Positions 53,713 through 63,457 of a stretch of 64,000 bases of DNA are shown piece after piece (the first letter of the stretch is position 1; each line of letters opens with the position of its first letter). The notes beneath the pieces were generated by a model. It was not told where the DNA came from. It saw nothing but the letters and a program-made list of their open reading frames with translations, and did not search any database. This DNA comes from Thermohalobaculum sp963721105 (GTDB lineage Bacteria > Pseudomonadota > Alphaproteobacteria > Rhodobacterales > Rhodobacteraceae), in contig CAVRHY010000011.1 in the NCBI GenBank assembly GCA_963721105.1, forward strand, positions 124,001 to 188,000, given 5' to 3'. The translations under genes and the position numbers were made by a program.

Positions 53713-54627
53713 TCACCCCAGCCGTGTCCCCGCCGGCACCGCGAAGCCACGCAACAGCTCGGCCGCCTCCGCCGCGCCGCGGCCCGGCCGTTGCAGCCGC
53801 GTCAGCCGCAGCGCGCCTTCGCCGCAGGCGACGAGCAGGCGGTCGTCCAGCGTGCTGCCGGGCGCGCCCGCGCCCGGCTCGGGGCGGCACATCAGGACCT
53901 TGAGGCGCTCGCCCCCGATCTCCGTCCATGCGCCGGGGAATGGCGAGAGGCCGCGGACATGGCGGTCCAGCTCTGCCGCCGGGCGGGTCCAGTCGATGCG
54001 CGCCTCGGCCTTGTCGATCTTCTGCGCGTAGGTGACGCCCTCGGCCGGCTGCGGCCGGGGCGCAACGCGGCCTTCGGCCAGCGCCGCCAGCGTCTCGACC
54101 ATGAATGGCGCGCCGATCCCTGCCAGCCGGTCGTGCAGCGTGCCGGCGGTGTCCTCCGGCCCGATGGGGGTGCGCGCCTCGGCCAGCACCGGGCCGGTGT
54201 CCAGCCCGGCCTCCATCTGCATGATCGCGACGCCCGTCTCGGCGTCGCCCGCCATGATGGCCCGCTGGATCGGCGCGGCGCCGCGCCAGCGCGGCAGCAG
54301 CGAGGCGTGCAGGTTCAGGCAGCCGAGCCGGGGCGCGTCCAGCGCCGCCTGCGGCAGGATCTGCCCGTAGGCGACGACCACCGCGGCATCGAGACCGAGC
54401 GCCGCGAACTCCTCCAGCACCGCCGGATCGCGGAACCGCGCCGGCGCCTCGACCGGCAGCCCGGCGGCCTCGGCCGCGCGCTGGACCGGCGAGGGCCGCA
54501 ACGCCCTGCCGCGCCCGGCCGGCCGCGGCGGCTGGGTGTAGACGCGGGCGACGTCGTGCCCTGCCCCGACCAGCGCCCGCAGCACCGGCACGGCGAAGTC
54601 GGGCGTGCCCATGAACGCGAGGCGCAT
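53713..54627 (-). CDS. fmt: Methionyl-tRNA formyltransferase
   Basis: Fmt formylates initiator Met-tRNA. The 304-residue protein starts LAFMGTPDFAVPVLRALVGAG and has the signature LNLHASLLPRWRGAAPIQRA, with the catalytic Asn/His and the folate loop, and MQMEAGLDTGPVLAE with the catalytic Asp. The C-terminal OB domain ends RLTRLQRPGRGAAEAAELL. It follows def by 17 bases on the same strand, the common def-fmt order. Intact frame. Confidence 0.96.
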   Translation of the reverse strand: MRLAFMGTPDFAVPVLRALVGAGHDVARVYTQPPRPAGRGRALRPSPVQRAAEAAGLPVEAPARFRDPAVLEEFAALGLDAAVVVAYGQILPQAALDAPRLGCLNLHASLLPRWRGAAPIQRAIMAGDAETGVAIMQMEAGLDTGPVLAEARTPIGPEDTAGTLHDRLAGIGAPFMVETLAALAEGRVAPRPQPAEGVTYAQKIDKAEARIDWTRPAAELDRHVRGLSPFPGAWTEIGGERLKVLMCRPEPGAGAPGSTLDDRLLVACGEGALRLTRLQRPGRGAAEAAELLRGFAVPAGTRLG

Positions 54628-54644
54628 CCCGGGACCTCCGTCGG

Positions 54645-55172
54645 TCAGTCGACCTTCGCCCTGTCGCGCTTCAGCTTCTTCATCTTCGAGGTGATCATCT
54701 GGCGGCGCATCGGCCCCAGGTAGTCGATGAAGAGCCTGCCGTTCAGGTGGTCGATCTCGTGCTGCACGCAGGTCGCCCAGATGCCGTCCATCAGCGCCTC
54801 GCGCTGCTCGCCATCGAGATCGTGCCAGCGCACCCTGACCTGCTCGGGCCGCGTCACCGGGGCATAGATATCCGGGATCGAGAGGCAGCCTTCCTCGTGC
54901 TCGCGGGTCTCCTCGGAGGACCAGAAGATTTCCGGGTTCACCATGGCGATCGGCTGGGCCGAGGCATCCTCGTCCTCGCGCTTGGCGCAGTCCATGACCA
55001 GCAGGCGCGCATTGACGCCGATCTGCGGCGCGGCCAGGCCGATGCCGGGCGCGTGGTACATCGTCTCGAACATGTCGTGCGCCAGCGCGCGGACGCCGTC
55101 GTCGATGGCCCCGACCGGGTCGCAGACCTTCTTCAGGCGCGGGTCGGGATGGATGAGGATCGGGCGCAGCAT
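54645..55172 (-). CDS. def: Peptide deformylase
   Basis: Def removes the N-formyl group from nascent proteins. The 175-residue protein has all three motifs: GIGLAAPQIGV, EGCLSIPDIYA with the metal-binding Cys, and CVQHEIDHLNGRLF with the HExxH histidines. MLRPILIHPDPRLKKVCDPV at the start fits; the longer upstream frame is not used by the family. It precedes fmt on the same strand. Intact frame. Confidence 0.96.
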   Translation of the reverse strand: MLRPILIHPDPRLKKVCDPVGAIDDGVRALAHDMFETMYHAPGIGLAAPQIGVNARLLVMDCAKREDEDASAQPIAMVNPEIFWSSEETREHEEGCLSIPDIYAPVTRPEQVRVRWHDLDGEQREALMDGIWATCVQHEIDHLNGRLFIDYLGPMRRQMITSKMKKLKRDRAKVD

Positions 55173-55287
55173 GCCAGCCGACCTATGCGACGGAACGGGC
55201 GAAATCAACCGGCCATCCCGGCGCGCGCTGGGCGGCGCCGCCGCCTCGCCCGGCGTCCCTCGGGCAGGGCGGCGGTGGCGCCTGGCC

Positions 55288-55957
55288 TCAGCCCGTCGGC
55301 ATGACGTGGACCTCGCGCACATCGGCACGCCGGTCCTGGGTCAGCGCGAACATCACGGCGGCGGCGATGTCCTGCGGGATGCAGCTTCTCGGGCTTGGGC
55401 TCGTCGAAGAAGGCGGTGTCGACCATGCCGGGCGAGATCACCGTGCAACGGCCGCCCCATTCGCGCATCTCGTCGGCCATGTTGCCGGCATAGCCGTGCA
55501 CGAACCACTTGGTCGCGCCGTAGATCGAGCCCTTGATGTGCCGCCGCCCGGCCGCCGAGCCGGTCAGCACCAGGTGGCCGCGGGTCTTGCGCAGCTCGGG
55601 CAGGGCGGCGCGGGCGGTGTAGAGCACGCCCATGACGTTGAGGTCGACCAGCCGGCGCCATTCCTCGGGGTCGCCCTTCTCGGTGCCGGGCGTCTGCAGC
55701 CCCATGCCGGCATTGGCGAAGGCGGCGTCCAGCCCGCCGAAGCGCTCGACGGTCGCCGCCACGGCGCCTTCCTGCTGCGACAGGTCGGTGGCGTCCCCCG
55801 GCAGCGGCAGGGCGCGGTCGCCGAGATCGCCGGAAATTTTTTCGAGCCTGTCGCGGCTGCGCGCCATCAGCCCGACACTCCACCCCGCCTCGACGGCGGC
55901 GCGGGCGGTGGCCTCGCCGATGCCGGACGAGGCGCCGGTGATGAAGAGGGTTGGCAT
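55288..55957 (-). CDS. Short-chain dehydrogenase/reductase; one frame break
   Basis: The SDR (222 residues corrected) begins TLFITGASSGIGEATARAA with the TGxxxGIG motif and contains NAGMGLQTPGTEKGDPEEW, LVLTGSAAGRRHIKGSIYGA (active-site Ser and YGATK) and VISPGMVDTAFFDEPKPEK. One extra base near 55378 moves the frame; the corrected end is DIAAAVMFALTQDRRADVRE then HVMPTG and TGA 55288-55290. It is 115 bases upstream of def on the same strand and follows cobT. Substrate unknown. Confidence 0.85.
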
Positions 55958-56058
55958 GGATGTCTCCCGCGTTTGTCCCCGAAGTCGTCGGGGACCAGAC
56001 GCGGGCCGCCGCCCATCCGTTCCGAGAAAGCCGCGCAGCGCGCTGCGGCGGTGCCGGA

Positions 56059-57946
56059 TCAGGCGGCCCGGCGGCCGCCCCTCCGCTGCGCCCGGGCGCT
56101 GGCGCGCGGGTCGGCGTCGAACAGGGCGGCGAGCTGCTCGGTCAGCGCGCCGGCAAGCTGCTCGGCGTCGGTGATCGTCACGGCGCGCTGGTAGTAGCGG
56201 GTGACGTCGTGGCCGATGCCGATGGCGACCAGTTCGACCGCGCGGCGCCGCTCGACCATGGCGATGACGTCGCGCAGGTGGCGTTCCAGATAGTTCGAGG
56301 CGTTTACCGACAGCGTCGAATCGTCGACCGGCGCGCCGTCCGAGATGACCATCAGGATCCGCCGCGACTTCGGGCCGGTGCACCAGCCGGCGATAGGCCC
56401 ATTCCAGCGCCTCGCCGTCGATGTTCTCCTTCAGCAGCCCCTCGCGCATCATCAGGCCCAGGTTGTTGCGCGTCCGCCGCCATGGCGCGTCGGCCTGCTT
56501 GTAGATGATGTGGCGCAGGTCGTTCAGCCGGCCCGGATTGGCCGGGCGGCCATGCCCCAGCCAGTCCTCGCGCGCCTCGCCGCCCTTCCAGGCCCGCGTC
56601 GTGAAGCCCAGGATCTCGACCTTGACCTGGCAGCGCTCCAGCGTGCGGGCCAATACGTCGGCGCAGATCGCCGCGATCGAAATCGGCCGCCCGCGCATCG
56701 AGCCGGAATTGTCGATCAGCAGGCTGACGACCGTGTCGCGGAACTCGGTGTCCTTCTCGACCTTGAAGCTCAGCGGCGTCGTCGGGTTGACCACCACGCG
56801 AGCCAGCCGGCCGGCATCCAGGATGCCCTCCTCGCGATCGAACTCCCACGACCGCGACTGCTGCGCCTGCAGGCGGCGCTGCAGCCGGTTGGCCAGCCGC
56901 GAGACCGCGCCCTTCAGCGGCTCGAGCTGCTTGTCGAGATACGCGCGCAGGCGCTCCAGCTCGTCCGGGTCGGACAGCTCCTCGGCCGGCACGGTCTCGT
57001 CGAACTTCTGCGTGTAGACCTTGTAGTGCGGGTCGGCGTCCGAGACGGGGGCCGGCTCCTGCCGCTCGGGCGGGGGCATGGAATCGTCGCCCTCGATGGC
57101 GTCCATCTCGTCCATGTCGGCGTCGGAATCGTCGAGGCTGACCTCGACCTGGCCCGATTCGTCCTGCTCGCCGCGCATGTCCTCGGGCAGGTATTCCTCC
57201 TGGTCGCCCTCGTCCTGGCCGCCCTCGTCGCCGTCCTGGCTCTCCTCGTCCTCCGAGTCCTCGAACTCGTTGTCCATCTCGTCCTGGTCTTCGCGGTCGG
57301 GATCCTCGCCCAGCTGGTCGCCGTAGCCGAGCTCCTCGATCATCTTCCAGGTGCGCCGGGCAAACGCCGTCTGGTCCTCCAGCGAGGCGTCGATGTCCTG
57401 CATCGAGGCGCCGAGGTGCTCGTCGAAGAACTCCTGCCAGATGCCCAGCAGGTTGTCGGCGCCCCTGGGCAGGTCGCGCCCGGTCGCCGCCTTGCGCAGC
57501 ATCAGCGCCGCCGCCTCGTGCATCGGCGAATCGGCTTGCGACGTCATGCCCGAGTAGCCCTGCTTCTCGGCGGTGGCGGCGAGCTTCGCATCCAGGTTGT
57601 CGGCGACGCCGGGCATGGCGCGGGCGCCGATGGCCTCGCAGCGCGCGGTTTCCAGCGCGTCGAAGATTTCGCGCGCCGTTTCGCCCTGCGGCGTGTAGCG
57701 GGCGTTGGTCTCGGGGTTGTGGAACCGTTCGCGCAGCGCGTAGGCGTCGGCGGTGCCGCGGGCCAGCACGACCTCGGACCGGGTCATCCGGCGGCTGACC
57801 TGCGGCAGGCGAAAGCCGGCATTGGTCTTGCCCGGCGGGTCGGCCGAGTAGGTGACCTCGATCTCCTCGTTGCCGGCCAAGGCGCGCGTCGCCTCGCCGA
57901 GCGCCTTCTTGAACGGGTCCGCGGGGTTATCGATTTTCTTGTTCAT
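56059..57946 (-). CDS. cobT: Cobaltochelatase subunit CobT; one frame break
   Basis: CobT works with CobS as the AAA+ helper of aerobic cobalt chelation in cobalamin synthesis. The N-terminal part holds FKKALGEATRALAGNEEIEV; the centre is a long acidic Glu/Asp-rich segment (residues about 205-300), normal for CobT; and the C-terminal VWA domain has VSLLIDNSGSMRGRPISIAA with the MIDAS DxSxS residues. One extra base near 56372 separates WAYRRLVHRP from KSRRILMVISDGAPVDDST. Corrected length 628 residues. CobS and CobN are not in the window. It ends with RRGGRRAA at TGA 56059-56061. Confidence 0.93.
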
Positions 57947-57979
57947 GATCGGCGCGATCCTTCCGGGGTCGAGAGCGAT

Positions 57980-58432
57980 CTAACCCCGTCCGCGGTAAGG
58001 TTCAACGCCGGTCGGCGGCAGCCAGACGCCGGCCGGCGGCTCTCCTGTCTGCCAGAAGACGTCGATCGGGATGCCGCCGCGCGGATACCAGTAGCCGGCG
58101 ATGCGCAGCCAGCGGGGGGCGATCGCCTCGACGATCCGCTTGCCGATGTCGATGGTGCAGCCCTCGTGAAAGGCGCCGTGGTTGCGATAGCTGGTGAGGA
58201 ACAGCTTCAGCGACTTCGACTCGACCAGCCAGCCGCCGGGGACGTAGTCGATGACGAGGTGCGCGAAGTCCGGCTGGCCGGTGACAGGGCAGAGTGCGGT
58301 GAACTCCGGACAGGTGAAGCGGGCGACGTAGTCGGTGCCCGGATGCGGGTTCGGCACCGGGTCCAGAACGGCCTCGGCCGGCGAGGCGGGTTGCGCGACC
58401 TCCTTGCCGAGCGCGACGCGGTCGTCGGTCAT
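57980..58432 (-). CDS. queF: NADPH-dependent 7-cyano-7-deazaguanine reductase QueF
   Basis: QueF reduces preQ0 to preQ1 in queuosine synthesis. The 150-residue length is that of the unimodular type. The catalytic Cys is in FTCPEFTALCPVTGQPDFAH, the substrate Glu in WLVESKSLKLFLTSYRNH and the FHE motif in HGAFHEGCTIDIGKRI. It is 33 bases upstream of cobT on the same strand. No other que genes are adjacent. Intact frame. Confidence 0.96.
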   Translation of the reverse strand: MTDDRVALGKEVAQPASPAEAVLDPVPNPHPGTDYVARFTCPEFTALCPVTGQPDFAHLVIDYVPGGWLVESKSLKLFLTSYRNHGAFHEGCTIDIGKRIVEAIAPRWLRIAGYWYPRGGIPIDVFWQTGEPPAGVWLPPTGVEPYRGRG

Positions 58433-58445
58433 GGGCCGGCGGCCC

Positions 58446-58493
58446 GTAGGGTGGGCGCCTCGCCCACCCGGGTGGGCCAGGGGCCCACCCTAC
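58446..58493. terminator. Four-copy alternating hairpin element
   Basis: The 8-base core GGGTGGGC occurs at 58449-58456 and 58470-58477, and its complement GCCCACCC at 58462-58469 and 58483-58490. The outer arms GTAGGGTGGGC/GCCCACCCTAC and the inner palindrome GCCCACCCGGGTGGGC can form alternative hairpins. It lies between the DapA-like gene stop and queF, both on the minus strand, and may act as a terminator or a REP-like unit. Confidence 0.6.
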
Positions 58494-58505
58494 GACGCGC
58501 GGTCG

Positions 58506-59417
58506 TCACGCCGCAGGGCGGCGATAGCCGGGCAGGGCCGCGACCTGCTCGGTCAGCTGCGCCGCCTTGCCCGCCTCCATGCCGGCCACCGGCGGGCGGG
58601 TGCGCGCCCAGCGGGCGTCGCCGGTCCAGCGGGCCAGCAGCGCCTTCTGCGCCGGGATCGCGCCGGCGCCTGCGATCAGCTTGCGGAAGGCCGTGACCTC
58701 CTCGTTCAGCTGCGCGTCCAAGCTGCCGGCCTCGATCGACTCGATCAGCCGGGCGATGGCGGCCGGGTTCAGGTTGGCGGTCGCCGAGATGCAGCCGGCG
58801 GCGCCCAGGCGATGGCCCTCGACCAGCGTCGTCTCCTGCGCCGGGTAGACGATGAAGTCCTCGATCGCGAGCAGCTTCTTCGTGTTCTCCCAGTCGCCCG
58901 AGCTGTCCTTGATGCCGACGACGATCTCGGGGAACGCCTTGTGCAGCCGCTCGGCGACGGCGGGCGGGATGCCGACGCCGGCGACCTGCGGGATATGGTA
59001 GAGATAGACGCGGAGCGCCGGCCGGTCCACGGCCTCGATCAGCCAGGCGAAGTAGTCGTAAAGCCCGTCATCCGGCACGCCCTTGAAGTAGAAGGGCGGC
59101 AGGATCATCGCGCCCGCGCAGCCCTGGTCGACCGCGTGGCGCGTCAGCTTGACCGTGTCGGGCAGGTTGGTCAGCCCGGTGCCGGGCACCAGCTTCGCGG
59201 GCGAAATGCCGCGCGCGATCATCGCCTCGAGCATGGCCGTGCGCTCGTCGATGCCCAGCGACAGCGCCTCGCCGGTCGTGCCGAAGGGCGCCAGCCCGGC
59301 GCAGCCCTCGGCCAGCAGCCACTCGGCATGGTCGAGGTAGAGGTCCTTCGCGATCGAGAGGTCGTCCTCGAAGGGGGTCAGGTTCGGCGCGATCACGCCG
59401 CGGATGGTCTGGGTCAT
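58506..59417 (-). CDS. DapA-family class I aldolase/synthase
   Basis: The 303-residue protein has the DapA/NAL fold: GVIAPNLTPFEDDLSIAKDL, the phosphate/carboxylate loop APFGTTGEALSLG (GTTGE), the Tyr in VYLYHIPQVAGVG and the Schiff-base Lys in IVVGIKDSSGDWENTKKL. It is not necessarily the lysine-pathway DapA: family members also act on N-acetylneuraminate, 2-keto-3-deoxy sugars and others, and the loop around AWLIEAVDRPALRV differs from typical DapA. Its ATG overlaps the cobQ stop (ATGA at 59414-59417), so it is co-translated with cobQ. Substrate is open. Confidence 0.85.
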   Translation of the reverse strand: MTQTIRGVIAPNLTPFEDDLSIAKDLYLDHAEWLLAEGCAGLAPFGTTGEALSLGIDERTAMLEAMIARGISPAKLVPGTGLTNLPDTVKLTRHAVDQGCAGAMILPPFYFKGVPDDGLYDYFAWLIEAVDRPALRVYLYHIPQVAGVGIPPAVAERLHKAFPEIVVGIKDSSGDWENTKKLLAIEDFIVYPAQETTLVEGHRLGAAGCISATANLNPAAIARLIESIEAGSLDAQLNEEVTAFRKLIAGAGAIPAQKALLARWTGDARWARTRPPVAGMEAGKAAQLTEQVAALPGYRRPAA

Positions 59418-60916
59418 GCTCGCCTCCGCGATTCGGGTTCGGGGGACACTCTGCGACCCGAGCGGGCGATGTCCAGCAGCGCGTCCAGGTCGGCGTGGCG
59501 TTCAAGGTGCTCGGCCAGCCGATCGAGCGTCCGGTCGACCGTGCCGCCGTGGTCGTATGCCGTTGCCGGAGCGCCCAGCGCCGCCAGCCAGGCCGCGCGG
59601 AAGGCGTCCGAGGCGAAGAGGCCATGCACGTAGGTGCCGGCGATCCGCCCGTCCGGCGAGGTGGCGCCGTCCGGGTGGCCGTCCTCCGGTGCGCCGATCT
59701 CCAGCACCGGCCGGGCGCAGTCCGGGCCCGTGGTGCGGCCGATGTGGATCTCGTAGCCCTCGACGGGCAGCCCGGTGGCCAGGTGCCGGCCGGCGACGCG
59801 GGTGACGCGCTTCTCGGGCACCATAACGGTCTCGACGTCCAGCAGGCCGAGGCCCTCCGACGCGCCCGGCTCGCCCTCGATCCCCCCGGCGTCGCCGATG
59901 CGCCGGCCGAGCAGCTGGTAGCCGCCGCAGAGCCCCAGCACGCGCCCGCCGCGCCGGACATGCGCCGCGAGGTCGACGTCCCACCCCTGCGCGCGCAGGA
60001 AGGCCAGGTCGCCGCGCGTCGACTTGGTGCCCGGGAGGATGACCACGTCGACATCGCCCGGCAGCGCACGGCCCGGGGCGATCATCTCGACCGAGACGCC
60101 CGGCGAGGCACGCAGCGGGTCGAGATCGTCGAAATTGGCGATGCGCGAGAGCTGCAGGCAGGCAATCCGCAGCCCGGCGCGCGGACCGTCGGGGCGGATG
60201 TCGGCGGCGTCCTCGGCAGGCAGCAGGTGGGCGTCGGCGAACCAGGGGATGGTGCCGAGGCCGCGCCAGCCGGTGCGGCGCGCGATCTCGGCATAGCCGT
60301 CGGCGAACAGCGCCGGGTCGCCGCGGAACTTGTTGACGAGGAAGCCGCAGATGCGGGCGCGATCCGCCTCCGGCAGCACGGCATGCGTGCCGACGATCTG
60401 CGCGATGACGCCGCCACGGTCGATGTCGCCGGCCAGCACGACCGGCACGCCCGCCGCCTCGGCGAAGCCCATGTTGGCGATGTCGCCGGCGCGCAGGTTG
60501 ATCTCGGCGGGCGAGCCGGCGCCCTCGACCAGCACCAGGTCGGCGCGCGCCGAGAGGCGGGCGAAGGCCGCCGTGACCTCGGCCAGCAGGCGCGGCTTCA
60601 ATGCGCCGTAGTCCCGCGCGCGAACCGTGGCGATGCGCCGGCCCAGCAGCACGACCTGCGCGCCCCGGTCGGTCTCGGGCTTCAGCAGGACGGGGTTCAT
60701 GTCGACGGTGGGCTCGGCCCGGCAGGCCAGCGCCTGCAGCGCCTGCGCGCGGCCGATCTCGCCGCCATCGGCGGTGACGGCGGCGTTGTTCGACATGTTC
60801 TGCGGCTTGAAGGGCAGCACGGACAGCCCACGCCGCGAGAAGGCCCGCGCCAGCCCGGCGACCAGCATCGACTTGCCGACATTCGAGCCGGTGCCCTGGA
60901 TCATCACCGGCGTCAT
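59414..60916 (-). CDS. cobQ: Cobyric acid synthase CobQ
   Basis: CobQ amidates four side chains of adenosylcobyrinic acid diamide. The 500-residue protein has the synthetase P-loop MIQGTGSNVGKSMLVAGLAR, then FKPQNMSNNA, and the glutaminase domain with LGLCGGYQLLGRRIGDAGG (nucleophile Cys) and GTYVHGLFASDAF with the His. It overlaps cobU (ATGA at 60913-60916) and the DapA-like gene, in one operon. Intact frame. Confidence 0.96.
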   Translation of the reverse strand: MTPVMIQGTGSNVGKSMLVAGLARAFSRRGLSVLPFKPQNMSNNAAVTADGGEIGRAQALQALACRAEPTVDMNPVLLKPETDRGAQVVLLGRRIATVRARDYGALKPRLLAEVTAAFARLSARADLVLVEGAGSPAEINLRAGDIANMGFAEAAGVPVVLAGDIDRGGVIAQIVGTHAVLPEADRARICGFLVNKFRGDPALFADGYAEIARRTGWRGLGTIPWFADAHLLPAEDAADIRPDGPRAGLRIACLQLSRIANFDDLDPLRASPGVSVEMIAPGRALPGDVDVVILPGTKSTRGDLAFLRAQGWDVDLAAHVRRGGRVLGLCGGYQLLGRRIGDAGGIEGEPGASEGLGLLDVETVMVPEKRVTRVAGRHLATGLPVEGYEIHIGRTTGPDCARPVLEIGAPEDGHPDGATSPDGRIAGTYVHGLFASDAFRAAWLAALGAPATAYDHGGTVDRTLDRLAEHLERHADLDALLDIARSGRRVSPEPESRRRA

Positions 60917-61560
60917 GGCGCGCCCTTGAACACCAGCGGCAGGCCGGCGGCGACGAACTCGACATGGTCGGCCGCGGCGGCGAGGCGCTGGTTCAGCCGC
61001 CCCTGCTCATCGCGAAAACGCCGCGCCAGCGCGTTCTCGGGCGCAATCGACAGGCCGACCTCGTTCGACACCAGCATCACCCGCGCCTCGCCGGCACCGG
61101 GAGGCCGGGCGGGTAGACGACGGTGGAGGGCGTCTCGCCGAAGGGCGCCTCGCGCGGCCGGATCGCGCGGGCGACGGGCCGGATCGGCCTCGAGGATGTG
61201 GTCCGGGCCGGGCGACGCGGCGAGCAGCGCCTCGACCAGCGCCGCGGTCTCGGCCGCGACATCCCGCCCGGCGTGCATCAGGTTCGAGAGCCACAGCGTC
61301 AGGCAGTCGATCACCAGCGCCCCCTCGCGGTGCGCGGCGATCACGGGCGCGAGCGCCATCGTCGCCTCGACCAGCCGCCAGTCCGGGCCGCGCTCGGCCT
61401 TGTGGTGGGCGATGCGTTCGGCCATCTCGTCGTCCAGCGCCTCGGCCGTGGCGACGAAGGTGCCCCGGCCGCCGGCCAGCGCCAGCGCCCGCGCCGACTT
61501 GCCCGAGCGCGCGCCGCCGAGGATCAGCGAGACCCTCACGCCGCGCGAACCGGCCGGCAC
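60913..61560 (-). CDS. cobU: Adenosylcobinamide kinase/guanylyltransferase CobU (CobP) with internal insertion
   Basis: CobU phosphorylates adenosylcobinamide and attaches GMP. The P-loop LILGGARSGKSARALALAG, WRLVEATMALAPVI, LVIDCLTLWLSNLMHAG and LVSNEVGLSIAPENALARRF match. Between DHILEADPARRPRDP and GEARVMLVSNEV there are about 35 residues not expected in the family (usual length about 175). In another frame the same DNA reads APFGETPSTVVYPPG, so it may have been frame-shifted twice. The start is GTG 61560, or more likely GTG 61539 (VRVSLILGG). cobQ follows. Confidence 0.9.
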   Translation of the reverse strand: MPAGSRGVRVSLILGGARSGKSARALALAGGRGTFVATAEALDDEMAERIAHHKAERGPDWRLVEATMALAPVIAAHREGALVIDCLTLWLSNLMHAGRDVAAETAALVEALLAASPGPDHILEADPARRPRDPAARGALRRDALHRRLPARPPGAGEARVMLVSNEVGLSIAPENALARRFRDEQGRLNQRLAAAADHVEFVAAGLPLVFKGAP

Positions 61561-61626
61561 GGCGCGCGGCAGGGTGCCGGTGCGGCGCCGCTCGCCGCAG
61601 GACTGAACCTCGCTGGGGTCATGCCT

Positions 61627-63435
61627 TCAGTCGACCGCCGCGACATGAGCGGCTTCGGCGCCGGGCAGAGCCGCCTCGCCGCTGCCCAGCCCGGCGCGAC
61701 CCAGCCCCTCGCGCAGATGCTCCAGGTCCTCGGGCTCGGCGTAATGCATCGTGCCGAGGAAGGATTTCGCGGTCGAACCGCGGGTCGAGCCGGAGGATCT
61801 CCGCCGCGTGCGCCCCGGCCGCCATGCGGTCGCCCAGCCAGCCGTAAGAGGCGGCGACGAAGGCATGCTGAAGGACGTCCATCTTCGACATGCGCATGAA
61901 GGCCTCGACCGCCTCGGCATACTGGCGCGCCGTGAAGTGCGCCCGGCCGAGATGGCTCCAGAACCGCTCCGGGTGGTGCGGGTTCAGCTTCATCGCCTTC
62001 CGGATCCATTCGATGCCGTCCTCGGCCCGGCCCAGCCAGGTCAGCAGCTCGCCCTGCTGGACGACGACGAGGTCGTAGTTCGGGTTCAGCGAGAGCGCCC
62101 GCTCCTGGTGGTAGCGCGCCCGGGTCAGGTCGTTGCCGGTGACGTGGATGGCGGCGAGGATGCGGTGCACGTCGGCATCGTTGTCGTCCAGCGCCAGCGC
62201 CCGCGCCAGCTCGGCGGTCACCTCGGCAAAGGTCGCCTCCTTGTCCTCGCACCAGCCATAGCCCCAGCTCTGGCCCAGGATGCAGCCGCGCCAAGCGTGC
62301 GCGTGGGCATAGTCGGGGTCCAGCTCGATGGCGCGGTCGATCAACGTCAGCGCCTGCGCATTGTCCCCCAAGGTGCTTCGGTGGTGCAGCACCTTGGCGG
62401 CCAGCGCACATTCGTAGGCGGCCAGGCTGGCGGGGGGCTTGCGCGCGATCATGTCGCGCTGCGCCGCCTCGACGCGGCCGGGCAGGGTGGCGACGATCGC
62501 CGCGGTGACCTCGTCCTGAAGGTCGAAGATGTCCTCGATCCGGCGGTCGTAGCGCTCGGCCCAGATATGCGCGTCGGTCACCGAGTTCGATGAGCTGCAC
62601 GGTGACGCGCAGCCGGTCGCCCGATTTCCGCACGCTGCCCTCGACGATGTACTGGGCGCCGAGCTTCTGCGCGACTTCGCGCACGTTCACCGCCTGGCCC
62701 TTGTAGGTGAAGGTCGAGTTGCGCGAGATGACGAACAGCTCGTGGTGCCGCGCGAGCTCGGTCAGGATATCCTCGGTCAGCCCGTCGACGAAGAACTCCT
62801 GCTCCGGGTCGCCGCTCATGTTGGCGAAGGGCAGCACGGCGACCGACGGCCTGACGGCGCGGGCCTGGGCGGACGGGTCCGCCGCGTTCCCCGACAGACC
62901 GGCCGCCGCGGGCTGGGGCTCGCCCAGCACCACCCGCCAGACCCGGATGGGACGGGTCATGTTCTTCAGAGATTTCTCGCCAAGATCCTCGAACCCGATC
63001 TCGACCCGGTCCGCGACCTGCTCGTAGACCGCCTGGGCGACGCAGATGCCGCCGACCTCCGCGAGTTGCTCGAGCCGCGCGGCGATGTTGACGCCGTCAC
63101 CGTATATGTCGCCGTCCTCGAAGATGATGTCGCCGAGGTTGATGCCGATCCGGAAGCTGATGCGCCGGTCCTCGGGCACGTCGGAATTGCGCCGCTTCAT
63201 GCGCTCCTGCACCTCGACGGCGCAACGCACGGCGTCGGCGACGGACTGGAACTCGACCAGCATGCCGTCGCCGGTGGTCTTGATGATGCGACCCCTGTTC
63301 TTGGCGATGGCGGGGTCGATCAGCTCGCTGCGATGGGTCATCAGCCGGGCGAGCGTGCCCTGCTCGTCGAGTCTCCATCAGACGGCTGTAGCCAGCCATG
63401 TCGGCGGCAAGAACCGCGGCCAGCCTGCGTTCCAT
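61627..63435 (-). CDS. Class III adenylate/guanylate cyclase with TPR-like repeats; three frame breaks
   Basis: The protein (601 residues corrected) has an N-terminal cyclase catalytic domain, AAVLAADMAGYSRLME and IIKTTGDGMLVEFQSVADAV with metal-binding Asp, IGINLGDIIFEDGDIYGDGV and NIAARLEQLAEVGG. It is followed by a domain with SVAVLPFANMSGDPEQEFF and then TPR-like helices (IDRAIELDPDYAHAHAWRG; ERALSLNPNYDLVVVQQGE). Extra bases at about 63367, 62582 and 61767 break it; the true end is GTMHYAEPEDLEHLREGLG to AEAAHVAAVD. The SVAVLPFANMSGD domain is common in this cyclase/TPR family. Role in signalling is family-level. Confidence 0.85.
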
Positions 63436-63457
63436 CGAACACTCCCTTTCGGGCACC

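Noticed and set aside
56900..57350. Very acidic Glu/Asp-rich segment in cobT as an anomaly
   Set aside because: A long acidic linker is normal between the N-domain and VWA domain of CobT.
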